Assembly: GCA_037045225.1 (NCBI GenBank)
Contig: JBAOHZ010000009.1
Location: forward strand, 1,798,001-1,862,000
Direction: 5' to 3'
DNA from: Nitrospira sp.
Lineage (GTDB): Bacteria > Nitrospirota > Nitrospiria > Nitrospirales > Nitrospiraceae
DNA: 64,000 nucleotides
Shown: in pieces, positions 16,705 to 26,423 of the stretch
Layout: every line of letters begins with the position of its first letter
Position numbering within the stretch: position 1 is the first letter of the stretch
Position numbers and translations under genes: made by a program
The notes under the pieces: generated by a model
What the model was told of the DNA's origin: nothing
Databases searched by the model: none
The model's input: the letters and a program-made list of their open reading frames with translations, nothing else

Positions 16705-18732
16705 CTACCCCGCCCATAACAACAACAGCACCAAGGTCACGAAAATGTAGGTCAGATACAGATGGAGGCTGCCGGCCTGAATAATGCGCAGGCGGTCCGC
16801 TGTCGCCAGCAGAAAGGCCACCACCGGCCGGTAGAGGTATTTCTCGAAGACCGGCTCAATGTGGGACTCGAACCGCTGATGCTTGATGAAATACTTCGAT
16901 TGCTCCTGAAACTCCCGCTCCAGCTTCACCGTCGGCTGGTAGATGGTTTCAAAGACCTGCTTGATCGGTTGCGCAAAGCCGGTCGCGGTGTATTCCATGC
17001 GAGGCGTTAGATTCAGCCCGCACCCCCAGGTCTTGTAATAGCGCGCGTGCAATCCCTTTCCAAAATGCCGCGCCATCAGCAGACCCAACCCTCCTGCTCC
17101 GACCAGCAGCATGGCCAACACCGGCGTCGAGATGCTGGAAAACTCCACCGTCACCGGCGCCACGACCCAGCCGTCGAGCGCCAGCACCTCCTCACTGATG
17201 GCGACGCCCGTCAATGGAGCCGTGACCCGATCCAACAACGGGACGACCAACATAGGCGCCAACCCTAACACCACGCAGGCGCCTGCCAACAGGCCCATGC
17301 CCACCCGCATCGACCGGGGCACTTCCGTGGCCTGACGAGCATGGGTGCTGCGTGGCTGTGCCAGAAACGACATCCCGAAAGCCTTTGCAAAACACGCCAG
17401 CGCCAGCGCACCCGTCAGCGCCAGCATCGCGGCGGCAATCGGCAGCATCAACTTGAGAAACAGGGTGGGCAGCTGAAAGCTGAGAAACAGACTCTGAAAA
17501 ACCAGCCACTCACTGACAAACCCGTTGGTGGGCGGAAGCGCCGCAATGGAGACGGCGCCGACCAGGAAAAAGGCCCCCGTCCAAGGCATGCGCCGAAGCA
17601 AGCCGCCATACTCCTCGATGTTCCTCGTGTGAGTGGCGAACTGCACCGCTCCGGCACCCAGAAACAACAGCGCCTTGAACACCGCGTGATTCAGGGTGTG
17701 ATACAGACCGGCCAGCAATCCGAGCGCGGCCAGTTCATGCAAGCCATAGGTATGGAAGATCATCCCCGCGCCGATTCCCAGCAGAATGATCCCGATGTTC
17801 TCCACGCTGTGAAACGCCAGCAGGCTCTTCAGGTCATGTTCCATCAAGGCATACATGACGCCCAACAGCGCCGAGACTGTGCCGGCGACCAATAACGTGA
17901 AGCCCCACCACCAGGGAAATTCCCCCCCCATGAAATCGAAGCACACCCGGATCAATCCATAGATGGCGGTCTTAATCATGACTCCCGACATCAAGGCTGA
18001 GATGTGGGACGGGGCGGCGGGGTGCGCATAGGGCAGCCATACATGCAGCGGGACGATACCGGCCTTCGCGCCGAATCCGATCAACGTCGTGAAGAACGCG
18101 ATCGATCGCAATCCCTCGGTAAGCTGCTGATCGTGGTGGCGAAACGCCTCGAAGGAGAAGGAGCCGGTTTCCTGAAAAAAGATCAAAAACGTCAGGATGA
18201 TAAAAGCGGTCCCGACGTGCGTCATGATGAGATAGAACAACCCGGCCTCCCGGACACCGGGTTTCTCGTGCTCCGTCACCACCAGCACATAGGACAGCAG
18301 GGACATGACTTCCCAGAGGATCAGGAAGAAAAACCCATTGTCGGCCAGGACGACCAGGGTCATGGAGAGCAAGAATCCGTTCAGGAGAGAGCCCAACAAT
18401 CCCACCGAGACGCGGCCGGAGAATTCGCCGACGTAGCCGAACGCGTAGATCGACGCGGCCAACCCCACCAGCGAGATGGTCAGGACGAAGAACGCCGCCA
18501 GCGGATCCAGGCGAAGGGCGAAGGTCAGGTGGGGAATGTTGGACTCGAGTGCGAGAGTCAGAGGAGCCGTTGCCAGCATCCCTGTGAGGCCTAGGACAAT
18601 GCCGACACATCCCGCCCCCGCCGCAAACCCGTGTGCGACGAGGTTCTGAATCCTCGCCTTGCCAGGAAAACAGAGAGGAAGGATGGCGCCCGCCATGTAG
18701 ATCGTCAACAGGCCGACGAGTAGAACGATCAT
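16705..18732 (-). CDS. hyfB: HyfB-like membrane antiporter-type subunit (NuoL type)
   Basis: The 675-residue polytopic protein is the first gene of the hyf-like operon. The NuoL/HyfB family region GFGAKAGIVPLHVWLPYAHPAAPSHISALMSG contains the conserved Lys and broken-helix motif, and LILWEVMSLLSYVLV carries the conserved helix-5 Glu. The C-terminus has an amphipathic part followed by a last membrane segment. It should translocate protons or Na+ as part of the membrane arm. No electron-input subunit (ferredoxin-like HyfA/HyfH or formate dehydrogenase) accompanies the operon in this window. Confidence 0.88.
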   Translation of the reverse strand: MIVLLVGLLTIYMAGAILPLCFPGKARIQNLVAHGFAAGAGCVGIVLGLTGMLATAPLTLALESNIPHLTFALRLDPLAAFFVLTISLVGLAASIYAFGYVGEFSGRVSVGLLGSLLNGFLLSMTLVVLADNGFFFLILWEVMSLLSYVLVVTEHEKPGVREAGLFYLIMTHVGTAFIILTFLIFFQETGSFSFEAFRHHDQQLTEGLRSIAFFTTLIGFGAKAGIVPLHVWLPYAHPAAPSHISALMSGVMIKTAIYGLIRVCFDFMGGEFPWWWGFTLLVAGTVSALLGVMYALMEHDLKSLLAFHSVENIGIILLGIGAGMIFHTYGLHELAALGLLAGLYHTLNHAVFKALLFLGAGAVQFATHTRNIEEYGGLLRRMPWTGAFFLVGAVSIAALPPTNGFVSEWLVFQSLFLSFQLPTLFLKLMLPIAAAMLALTGALALACFAKAFGMSFLAQPRSTHARQATEVPRSMRVGMGLLAGACVVLGLAPMLVVPLLDRVTAPLTGVAISEEVLALDGWVVAPVTVEFSSISTPVLAMLLVGAGGLGLLMARHFGKGLHARYYKTWGCGLNLTPRMEYTATGFAQPIKQVFETIYQPTVKLEREFQEQSKYFIKHQRFESHIEPVFEKYLYRPVVAFLLATADRLRIIQAGSLHLYLTYIFVTLVLLLLWAG

Positions 18733-18880
18733 CGTTGCAGTAAGAACCTCAAAGCGTATCCCCCGTCACCGGATACATTCAGCCTTCACCGGCCGGCACG
18801 ATCGTCCTTGGCCATGCGTCGACCGCAGCATCGCTCTCAGCGACTGACCGTTGACGATGGACCTGTGCCGTCCTCCCGTT

Positions 18881-19810
18881 TTAGTGCTCCTGCTTGTGGA
18901 TCATCGGGTCGATTTCTTGCTTTGTTTCCTCAAGCACGTTGTAGCGATTGTACGGATGCTCCATCACCTCGTTGGCATAGAGCCGCCCCGTCGGGGCCGG
19001 GACCACGATATTCGCCTCCACCGCCCCCTTCGGACCGATCGTGACGGTTTGCTCGGTCGCGGTACGAATGTACGGATGCCAGACCACCAGCTGGTAGGTC
19101 CCGGGGGGCACATCGGTCAAGGTGAACCGGCCCTGTTCATCCGTCTTGGCAAAGTAGGGATTGGTGACAGCCAGTCCCCAACTCTCCATATACGCATGGA
19201 AGCCGCATTGCATGACGAAGATCCGGCGGCCTTTGCTGAGTTTCACCAACTCTTTCATCGGCGGACCGGCCATGTGTTTGTGATACATCCCGGCATCGCT
19301 GCGATCCTTGAGGTTACGGGGGTGCGCCGGATTCATCGGCAGCGGCACATTAAACAGCACCCGCGCACCCAGACGCGACGTTTCATAGGCTTGGATGTCG
19401 TGCATGACCGGGTCCATGTTAACGACCGTGACCGATTGATCGTCACGCACGACGGTGGTGAACGGTTCGAACAGGCAATCTTTTGCGTCGATTTGCGGCA
19501 CGCCCCCTTCGTGGAAGGGTTTGCCCTTGTCGATCCCTTCAAGATAGACCACGACGTCGCGAAACTCGCCCGCAGGCCCGACCTGAAATGGCTGCAGAAT
19601 GCGCCACCCTTGCCCGTCCGAAATGCGCCCGCAATAAAATTGGTCCGGCAAGGTTGTGAGGTTGTAGCCTTTCGGCTTGGGAACCGTTCCCTCCAGCATG
19701 ACCGTCCCCGTGAGGGTACCGCCGTCCGTCACTGTCGTTCCCTCGTAGGCCTGCGCGGGGCAATTCACCCCAGCCAGCACAGCACACATGACCGCCACTA
19801 GATATCGCAT
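18881..19810 (-). CDS. Exported cupredoxin-like protein with carboxypeptidase-regulatory domain
   Basis: This 309-residue protein has a signal peptide ending AQAYE. The middle holds a cupredoxin-like core: a His in DPVMHDIQAYE and the Cys-His-Met series in MQCGFHAYMESW, which resembles a type 1 copper site. It is followed by a carboxypeptidase-regulatory-like beta-sandwich (GRFTLTDVPPGTYQLVVWHPY). It could be a periplasmic electron carrier or copper-binding protein. ATG 19810 follows AGAGGA. It is transcribed in the same direction as hyfB, about 150 bases upstream of it, so a redox link to that complex is possible but not shown. Confidence 0.7.
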   Translation of the reverse strand: MRYLVAVMCAVLAGVNCPAQAYEGTTVTDGGTLTGTVMLEGTVPKPKGYNLTTLPDQFYCGRISDGQGWRILQPFQVGPAGEFRDVVVYLEGIDKGKPFHEGGVPQIDAKDCLFEPFTTVVRDDQSVTVVNMDPVMHDIQAYETSRLGARVLFNVPLPMNPAHPRNLKDRSDAGMYHKHMAGPPMKELVKLSKGRRIFVMQCGFHAYMESWGLAVTNPYFAKTDEQGRFTLTDVPPGTYQLVVWHPYIRTATEQTVTIGPKGAVEANIVVPAPTGRLYANEVMEHPYNRYNVLEETKQEIDPMIHKQEH

Positions 19811-19884
19811 GACATATCCTCTTTTGCTGAAGGTAGATATCAGGTTTGTCACCCGAAGCCCGACGAACAATGCGCGTGTTTCTA

Positions 19885-20326
19885 TCAATGAACCGAATCC
19901 ACAATGCGCTGAATGGTATTCGTGGTCAAGTCCCTGATCAGAATGTGCGCCGCCTCGCCGAGGCTCACGGTGTCCCGCCACGTGCCTTCGCGGGTCCCAC
20001 AGACACACGCTGCAGAAGCCGTCTCGATTTCATTCTCGCTAGACGGGATATCGTCGTTGCACCGGAACGGCGGCCCGCGCATGCATCCATCGAACGGCGC
20101 AACCATTGATGAAAAAACGATCGTACACCGCCGTCAAAAAATCATGCCCTCTCCCAGGAGGAACCAATCGACCGTCCCACCCCCTGACTCCCTGATGAAG
20201 CAACGCACTCAACCCGGCATTACTACTCAAGACCACCCGGCTGGCAGGATCGATCCAGATGAGCGCGGTCGCACCGCGCAGGTATTGCACCACCACGACG
20301 CCTGTATCGTTCACAATAGGCTTCAC
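19885..20326 (-). pseudogene. Hypothetical protein, probably frameshifted at a T6 run
   Basis: Two overlapping minus-strand frames look like halves of one unknown protein of about 147 residues. The first starts at GTG 20326 with AGAGGA upstream and reads IWIDPASRVVLSSNAGLSAL to AVYDRF. The second, one base out of phase, continues with APFDGCMRGPPF through REGTWRDTVSLGEAAHILIRD to the stop at 19885. They would join if the run of six T (minus strand; 20112-20117) had five. The family is unknown, and chance open frames remain possible. Confidence 0.35.
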
Positions 20327-20456
20327 GCTCCTTGTTCCTCTCCGTTCACCATTTTGACCAGACCATTGCCGCCCACGCCGCGTACGCTTCCGGTCAACTC
20401 ATCGCCCCTGCCGTGAGTCCATTCGATCGCGTGCCACCACGTCGGCCGGCGCGCGC

Positions 20457-20747
20457 TTAGCTAGGCGACTGTAACGGACGGCCTGCCTGCTGACGACAGC
20501 GCGCCACTCCTTCGCGCGCCTTGAGGCTGTTCGGATCACGGGTCAGCAGCGTTTGCCAATGGGACAAGGCCTCCTCCGGTTGCTCCAACCGCTCCAATAA
20601 CGTCGCTAATTCGCACCGCGCCCCGACATCGGTCGGACACACGGTCAGCGCATCTTGCAGGCGCCCGATTCGCCCGAGCCATTCCTCGCTCGAGACGGAG
20701 TGCAAGGAAGCTTGTGATTTTGCGGAACGTGCACCGTTCGCCGACAT
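20457..20747 (-). CDS. Small TPR-repeat protein
   Basis: A 96-residue soluble protein with two tetratricopeptide-like units in the second half: ARCELATLLERLEQPEEALSHW and PNSLKAREGVARCRQQAGR. Such repeats mediate protein contacts. The start ATG 20747 has TAGGAG upstream. No signal peptide. Role unknown; it is not obviously linked to its neighbours. Confidence 0.65.
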   Translation of the reverse strand: MSANGARSAKSQASLHSVSSEEWLGRIGRLQDALTVCPTDVGARCELATLLERLEQPEEALSHWQTLLTRDPNSLKAREGVARCRQQAGRPLQSPS

Positions 20748-21531
20748 GCGCAGACTCCTATATGGCTGTATAATCGACTTCCCGCTCTGTCAGGCACGTT
20801 CCATCGGCGAGTCACAGGCCCCTCGGCGATCCATTCCGCATTCCACTTGCGCCTCCCGGCGACAGGCTTCTGTGAGCGGATTGCGCGCCCTCAGGAAAGC
20901 GGGTCCTGGAAAAGCGCAACAAGGGCCATCACGATGACCGAGAGGACGGAAACCGTAAGCGCTGTTTCTGAAACCCCGGCAGCCGCAAACCCTACGAGAC
21001 ACCCGCCGGCCAGGATCTTCTCGAACAGAGGAACTTTGTCGGGACTTCTATTCGACACCACTCCCTCCATCCACGGAAATCGATCCCCTGAACATCAGCC
21101 ACAGCACCTGCCTTGCGAGTGTTTGCGCTCCTCGCCTCGCAGGAGCACATAATCGCGTCACTCGCCACGTCTACTTGCTGTGCAGTCCCGAATGCTCCAT
21201 GGGCATTTGCACGAGGCATGCCGAGAGCCAACACCGCCCTTCTAAGGGCGTTACTCCATCAGAAAGTGGTTATTTATGCTCTCTTTGCTGAACTGCCCTG
21301 CCTCGGACCGACGTATGCACGCTCTCGGCGTGCAAGAATTGCAGGTGTTGGCCGGATACTCAGGATACCGAGGAAGAGGAGCTGCACTTCTTGCAGAGTG
21401 CGGGACAGATGCGGGAGGTACACGCGGCAACCACGCCTTCACCCGACAGAGAGGCCACTACCGCGAGAGTCTGAACATCCCGGCGGGCAGACGAGTAGGG
21501 GGGCACGGTCATGAGAGAACGGAGGCGAGGC
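20748..21531. other. Long intergenic region
   Basis: About 780 bases in which every open frame (up to about 130 codons) has biased composition and no recognisable family. A sigma-54-like GG-N10-GC element occurs on the minus strand at 21207-21224. It may contain an unrecognised small RNA or decayed gene; nothing can be assigned. Confidence 0.4.
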
Positions 21532-22890
21532 TTAGCCGCGGATACCGTATTCTTTGATCTTGTACTGCAACGCGCGAAGACTGATGCCAAGAAGTTTCGC
21601 CGCTTTTTCGCGATGATTCGTGACTTCAGCCAAGGTTCGTTGAATGACATCCCGTTCGATCTGCTCCAATGACATCCCCAGCGTCACGAGCATCGTACGG
21701 GCATCCTCCTTACTGGCTTGGATCTCTTCGGGAAGATGTTCGGATTGAATGGTGGCATCCTTTACTGTCACCACTAGCCGCTCCATGAGATTCCGGAGCT
21801 GGCGAATATTCCCGGGCCACGCATAGAGACGAAGCGACCGCATCGCATCGCGCGACACCTCCTTTGGTTCACGGCGATATTGGGCCGAGAACGCGGTCAA
21901 AAACTGAATCACGAGCAGCGGGATATCCTCGGAGCGCGCACGCAACGGCGGCAGGTGGATCGGAACGACATTGAGTCGATAGTAGAGGTCCTCGCGAAAA
22001 TCGCCCTGCTTGACAGCCTCCTCCAGATTGCGGTTCGTGGCGGCAATGATCCGAGCATCGACGCTAATCACCTTCGTTCCACCCAGGCGCCTGAATTCCT
22101 TTGTCTCCAACACGCGCAGAAAATCCACCTGTGATTTCAGCGACAGCTCGCCCACCTCATCCAGCAGCAGCGTACCTTCATGCGCGAGCTCGAATCGCCC
22201 CAACTTCGTCGTCATCGCCCCGGTAAACGCGCCCTTGTCGTAGCCGAACAGTTCGCTTTCAAACAGATTCTCCGGCAACGCACCACAGTTCAGCGTGATG
22301 AACGGTCCATTCGCGCGAGCACTCCGATGATGGATGGCCCGGGCGACCAGCTCCTTCCCCGTGCCGCTTTCTCCCGTCAACAATACTGTGACGTCGCTCT
22401 CGGCCACCATCTCAACCAGGTCATACACGCGCCGCAGCGGCTCGCTCTCACCCACCATTTGATCGAAGCGGGTGCGTGTTTCGAGGTGGCTCCTAAGCTG
22501 CCTGTTCTCGCTCGCCAGCGCATGACGCTCAAGCGCCTTCTCCACCACGAAGGGGAACCGCTCACGATCGATGGGCTTGGTGAGGTAATCGTATGCGCCG
22601 CAGCGCATCGCTTCCACTGCCGTATCGATCGATCCATAGGCCGTCATCACCACAACTTCCGTATCCGGCCACTTTCCCTTCAGGCGTCGAAGGAACTCCA
22701 TGCCGCCCATCCCCGGCATCTTCAGATCGGTCATTACGAGATCCGCGGCGGTAGCCTCAAGCTGCTCCAGGGCTTCTTCTCCCGTCCCGGCTCCGCGCAC
22801 ACGGTGACCTTTCTTTTCAAGCAACGTCACCAACGCGCCGCGGATATTGACCTCATCGTCTACGACGAGGATGTCGGCGCCTGGGGTCAC
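21532..22890 (-). CDS. NtrC-family sigma-54-dependent response regulator
   Basis: The 452-residue protein has the standard three parts. The receiver has VVDDE and the phospho-acceptor Asp in VMTDLKMPG; the AAA+ domain has Walker A GESGTGKE, the sigma-54 contact loop GAFTGA, Walker B LLLDEVGEL and the R-finger region; the Fis-type helix-turn-helix at the C-terminus contains AAKLLGISLRALQYKIKEYG. It activates transcription from -24/-12 promoters when phosphorylated. Its start overlaps the end of the kinase gene by ATGA, so the two form an operon and a signalling pair. Target genes are unknown. Confidence 0.92.
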   Translation of the reverse strand: MTPGADILVVDDEVNIRGALVTLLEKKGHRVRGAGTGEEALEQLEATAADLVMTDLKMPGMGGMEFLRRLKGKWPDTEVVVMTAYGSIDTAVEAMRCGAYDYLTKPIDRERFPFVVEKALERHALASENRQLRSHLETRTRFDQMVGESEPLRRVYDLVEMVAESDVTVLLTGESGTGKELVARAIHHRSARANGPFITLNCGALPENLFESELFGYDKGAFTGAMTTKLGRFELAHEGTLLLDEVGELSLKSQVDFLRVLETKEFRRLGGTKVISVDARIIAATNRNLEEAVKQGDFREDLYYRLNVVPIHLPPLRARSEDIPLLVIQFLTAFSAQYRREPKEVSRDAMRSLRLYAWPGNIRQLRNLMERLVVTVKDATIQSEHLPEEIQASKEDARTMLVTLGMSLEQIERDVIQRTLAEVTNHREKAAKLLGISLRALQYKIKEYGIRG

Positions 22891-24284
22891 GATGTCACCG
22901 CCACACGCTGCTGTTCATCGACCGCAACTGGAAATTGCAGCACCACTGTAGTCCCACTCCCCGGCACGCTCGACACCTGAATGGTCCCGCCATGATCCTG
23001 CATGATCCGGTAGGCGATGGCGAGGCCGAGCCCGGTTCCACTGGACTTGGTCGTATAGAACGGCTCGAAGAGGCGCGGCAGGTCGCCCGGCTCAATACCG
23101 ATGCCCGTGTCACTCACTTCAATCACCACCCAGCGATTCCCCTCCCCTGTGCGTGGTTCCGCCGTGATACGGCATCTCCCGCCGTTGGGCATGGCGTGAA
23201 AGGCGTTGACGACGATATTGACCAATACCTGGCTGATTTGTGTCTCGTCGCCCAACACCGGAGGAATATCCAAGCCCACGTGTTGCTCCAGATCGATCCG
23301 GCGCTCCTCCGCTTCGAACTGCATGAGCGCCATGATGTGCGCCATCAGGGCAGGCAAATCAACCGCATGGAGGCCGATGACACCGGGCCGCGCAAATTTC
23401 ATGAAATTGTCGAGAATCACCGAGAGACGCCGGCACTCGGCATTCAACACCTGAAGATAATGCGCGGCATGTTTCGCCGCTCCCCCTTGCTCCGTGAATT
23501 CTTCTTCAAGGAGATGCAGATTCAAATCGATGGCACTCAGCGGATTGCGCAACTCATGCGCCACCCCGGCAGACAAGGTATGCAACGCCGCCAGCTTTTC
23601 GGCAACCCGGACTCTCCGTTCAAGAGCCAACCATTCCGTCACATCCTGCGCCTGAAGGATCACGCCGGCCGATTGCCCCTCATCACCGGTCAATTCAGCG
23701 GTGCTGACGCGGATAGTATGTGGTGTACGATCGCGATGTTCATAAGGCAGATCCCGCTGACTCATGTAGACATGCGACCGCAACGCCGCATCGAGCGCCC
23801 CGCGAATAGGATTTCCCTCCGTAAACACCAATTCGTACGAATAGCCCAGCATGTCGATCGACGCACGCTTCAGGACCGTTTCCGCCGAGGGATTAATGGC
23901 CGTAATAATGCCCCGACGATTCAACGTCAGCACGCCGGTCGGAATGCTCTGGAGAATGTGGCGCGCCAGCCCTTTCACTTCTTCCAGGGTTCGAATGGTG
24001 CTGTCATAGTGCAGAAACGTGATGACCGCGGTGATCCCGATCGCGCTCACCAGAAAGACAATGAGGGCGACCAGCATCAAATCGCGACGCGACTGCCACA
24101 GCGCGGGAAACAAATCCGTGGGAACCGTCTTGCCTTGAGTGACGCCCTGCAGGAGCAGTTTCTCCTGCTCCAGACTGAAGAGCAGAATGACCGCCACGAC
24201 CAACGCCAACATCAGCAGGACGGCTGCGATCAACCGATAGGGAGCTCTCCGGAGGAAGGCGGCTTCGGGAATTGGCCTAAACAT
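22887..24284 (-). CDS. Membrane sensor histidine kinase (NtrB/AtoS-like)
   Basis: A 465-residue kinase with two membrane helices near the N-terminus (LIAAVLLMLALVVAVILLFSL and LVALIVFLVSAIGITAVIT) around a short periplasmic loop. A PAS-like domain follows (IPTGVLTLNRRGIITAINPSAETVL), then HisKA with GVAHELRNPLSAID, and an ATPase domain with NIVVNAFHAMPNGG, DTGIGIEPGDL and GTGLGLAIAYRI. The small periplasmic loop suggests sensing in the membrane or cytoplasmic PAS domain. Paired with the downstream NtrC-type regulator by a 4-base overlap. Confidence 0.9.
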   Translation of the reverse strand: MFRPIPEAAFLRRAPYRLIAAVLLMLALVVAVILLFSLEQEKLLLQGVTQGKTVPTDLFPALWQSRRDLMLVALIVFLVSAIGITAVITFLHYDSTIRTLEEVKGLARHILQSIPTGVLTLNRRGIITAINPSAETVLKRASIDMLGYSYELVFTEGNPIRGALDAALRSHVYMSQRDLPYEHRDRTPHTIRVSTAELTGDEGQSAGVILQAQDVTEWLALERRVRVAEKLAALHTLSAGVAHELRNPLSAIDLNLHLLEEEFTEQGGAAKHAAHYLQVLNAECRRLSVILDNFMKFARPGVIGLHAVDLPALMAHIMALMQFEAEERRIDLEQHVGLDIPPVLGDETQISQVLVNIVVNAFHAMPNGGRCRITAEPRTGEGNRWVVIEVSDTGIGIEPGDLPRLFEPFYTTKSSGTGLGLAIAYRIMQDHGGTIQVSSVPGSGTTVVLQFPVAVDEQQRVAVTS

Positions 24285-24392
24285 ACCTCTGTCCTACAGG
24301 AAGATTCGAGCAGGGTCGCATGCTACCACGCAGGACTGAGGCTGTATAGCCGAACGCGCGGCTGCCGGGACAGACTCAACGCCCGGCGACAC

Positions 24393-26072
24393 TCACCCCA
24401 GCATGACGCGGCGATCGACATATTCTCCGATGGAAGGATCGTTGGTGACGAAGATCACCGACCACGCTTCCTCCTTTGAGCAAAGTCGCCGCAGCAGAAT
24501 CTGCCTCAGATCCGGTTCCATGTTATGTAACGTCCCATCGAAGATGAGCAATTGCGGCCGCGTCACGATCGCACGGGCGACGAGGATGCGCAGAATCTGA
24601 CTCTTCGTGAAGAGCTTTCCTCCTGCCAGAGCCTGGGTTTCCAGGCCGCGCGACCATCTATCGGCATCATCCTCCAATCCCGTAAACCTCAGCGCCCAGC
24701 GAAGGTCTTCGAATTTGACCGACGGCCGTCCGAGTGAGATATTTTCCTCCAGCGTCCCTCCGAACAACGTCAGATGCGAATCGAGGACCAGCGCACGAGC
24801 GGCATTGATCTCCTCCATGGTCATCTCGCGGAGATCCACATCGTTGAATCGAATCACCCCGGCGGTCGGGCGAGACAGACCGGCCAGCAACAGGGCGAGG
24901 GTGGATTTCCCCGTGCTGGTCGAGGAAATGACCGCCACCTTTTCTCCGGGCACCACCTCTAGATTGAACCCCTCAATGACCGGTGGGGAGTTGGGATAGG
25001 CAAACGCGGCATTTTTACACGTCACACGAAGACCGTGGATCGCGGGATCGGCCAACCGCGCGAGCGACGCCTCTTCTGTGACATCGTCTTTGGGAAGGGA
25101 GAAAACCCGTGTCAGCTCGTCGAACGAAGTCAGGATATAGGTGACGGCGTACATTCGACGCGTCACCGTATCGAGATTGAGCAGGAGTGTGCCGACAATG
25201 ACTTCGGCGGCCACAAACTGCCCGAGCGTGATCTGTCCAACCGACAGCAGCCACCCGCCCATGCCGATCATGCTGCTGTGACACACCGCCTCCCAGATCA
25301 CCGTGCTGACGTACTGACGCCAGGTCAACACGCCGGAGCGGGCTCGTCTCGCCGACAAGTACGAATCCAGCAGCCGATCGGTTTTACTGAGCAACAAGGG
25401 CGCGCTCTGGGTGGCCTTGAAATGCAGGCGATTTTGCGCGATATCCTGCATCCAGGTCATGAGATCGTAATGGAGTTGCGAGACCGTCTGCGTCGCTTGA
25501 ACGCCTCCTCGCGCGGACATGAATTGCACCAGCCCAAACCCGCCGATCAGAAACGCGTTGTAGACGAGGAAGTTCGGATGATAGACGACTAGGATGAGCA
25601 TCCCGGTCGCACCGGAAATCACCACGTTGATCAGGTCGACCAGCACAACCACCACCGCGCGCGGCAATAATTCCGCTTCTCCGAAGTAGTTCGCGTAGCT
25701 GGGCACGAACACGTCTTCCCGCACCCGAGGCAGATGTTCCGTCATGGCGATCGCGATACGGGTATAGAGACGCTGAAAAAGTATTTCCGTCGCGCTCGTC
25801 TGAAAGACCCGAAAGAACCCGATGAAGAGCAGCCCGATCAGAATGATCAATGCGAGGGTCACAATCATGACCGGCTGGATCGAAATGGCGAAGCTATTGA
25901 CGAGTTCCTGAACGGTCAGAGGAACGACCAGCGAGAAGAGAGCAATGGCCAAGGCGTAGGAGACGATGAGCATGAGAATGCGCTGTTCGAGGCCGATCAC
26001 AAACGCAAGCCGGGACACCTCTGCCCACAGGGTGCTGCGAACCGGCTTCAGCTGTAGATTGGGGCCAGGCAT
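24393..26072 (-). CDS. ABC half-transporter with degenerate nucleotide-binding domain
   Basis: This 559-residue protein has an exporter-type membrane domain of six helices (to about residue 320) and an ABC ATPase domain. The fold is clear, but the catalytic motifs are altered. Walker A reads SSTSTGKST (Lys389) with two Gly replaced by Ser; the Q-loop Gln is Asp in VLDSHLTLF; the signature is LAGGK; Walker B is LLIFDGT with the catalytic Glu replaced by Gly513; and the switch His is Asn in FVTND. ATP hydrolysis is probably weak or absent. Exporters can work with one good and one bad site, but no partner half-transporter is nearby. It lies about 110 bases upstream of the kinase gene on the same strand. 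Confidence 0.8.
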   Translation of the reverse strand: MPGPNLQLKPVRSTLWAEVSRLAFVIGLEQRILMLIVSYALAIALFSLVVPLTVQELVNSFAISIQPVMIVTLALIILIGLLFIGFFRVFQTSATEILFQRLYTRIAIAMTEHLPRVREDVFVPSYANYFGEAELLPRAVVVVLVDLINVVISGATGMLILVVYHPNFLVYNAFLIGGFGLVQFMSARGGVQATQTVSQLHYDLMTWMQDIAQNRLHFKATQSAPLLLSKTDRLLDSYLSARRARSGVLTWRQYVSTVIWEAVCHSSMIGMGGWLLSVGQITLGQFVAAEVIVGTLLLNLDTVTRRMYAVTYILTSFDELTRVFSLPKDDVTEEASLARLADPAIHGLRVTCKNAAFAYPNSPPVIEGFNLEVVPGEKVAVISSTSTGKSTLALLLAGLSRPTAGVIRFNDVDLREMTMEEINAARALVLDSHLTLFGGTLEENISLGRPSVKFEDLRWALRFTGLEDDADRWSRGLETQALAGGKLFTKSQILRILVARAIVTRPQLLIFDGTLHNMEPDLRQILLRRLCSKEEAWSVIFVTNDPSIGEYVDRRVMLG

Positions 26073-26234
26073 GAGAGCCTCCTAATCACGCGCATGCATT
26101 CGTCGCGAGGCGAGACAACCATCCGCACTCAGAGGACGGGCGCCACACAGACGGGTGTGTCGGTGTGGTGTCGCATGCCTACCGAGAAATCCTCTCCGTC
26201 AACGCCGGAGCCTCCTTCATTCGCATGCCCTCTC

Positions 26235-26423
26235 TCATTCGTGCCCAGGAATGACTGAACTCGCGCGCACAGGCGTCTCAGCCTCCCTCAGGAGCGACCA
26301 CGTCTGCTGCCATCTCATTCGCTCCAGGCACGTTTCGCACAGGAGCAGCTTGCTCCACTGATCGAAAATCAGGCGAGCGTTGGTTCGAGCACATTGCTCG
26401 CAAGGATGATCCGTCTGATCCAT
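26235..26423 (-). CDS. Small CxxC zinc-ribbon-like protein
   Basis: A 62-residue protein with two CxxC pairs (CEQC near the N-terminus and CETC in the middle), a pattern typical of a small zinc-binding knuckle. ATG 26423 has TAGGAA at a suitable distance. The family is unknown. It stands alone between the ABC protein and an Lcl-domain protein, all on the minus strand. Confidence 0.5.
   Translation of the reverse strand: MDQTDHPCEQCARTNARLIFDQWSKLLLCETCLERMRWQQTWSLLREAETPVRASSVIPGHE

Noticed and set aside
20992..21234. 80-codon minus-strand open frame
   Set aside because: No homology-like features and Cys/Arg-rich shadow composition; may be untranslated.
21276..21471. Cys-rich open stretch (CKNCRC) in the long intergenic region
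   Set aside because: No start codon with a ribosome-binding site, competing frames of equal quality, and no recognised family.
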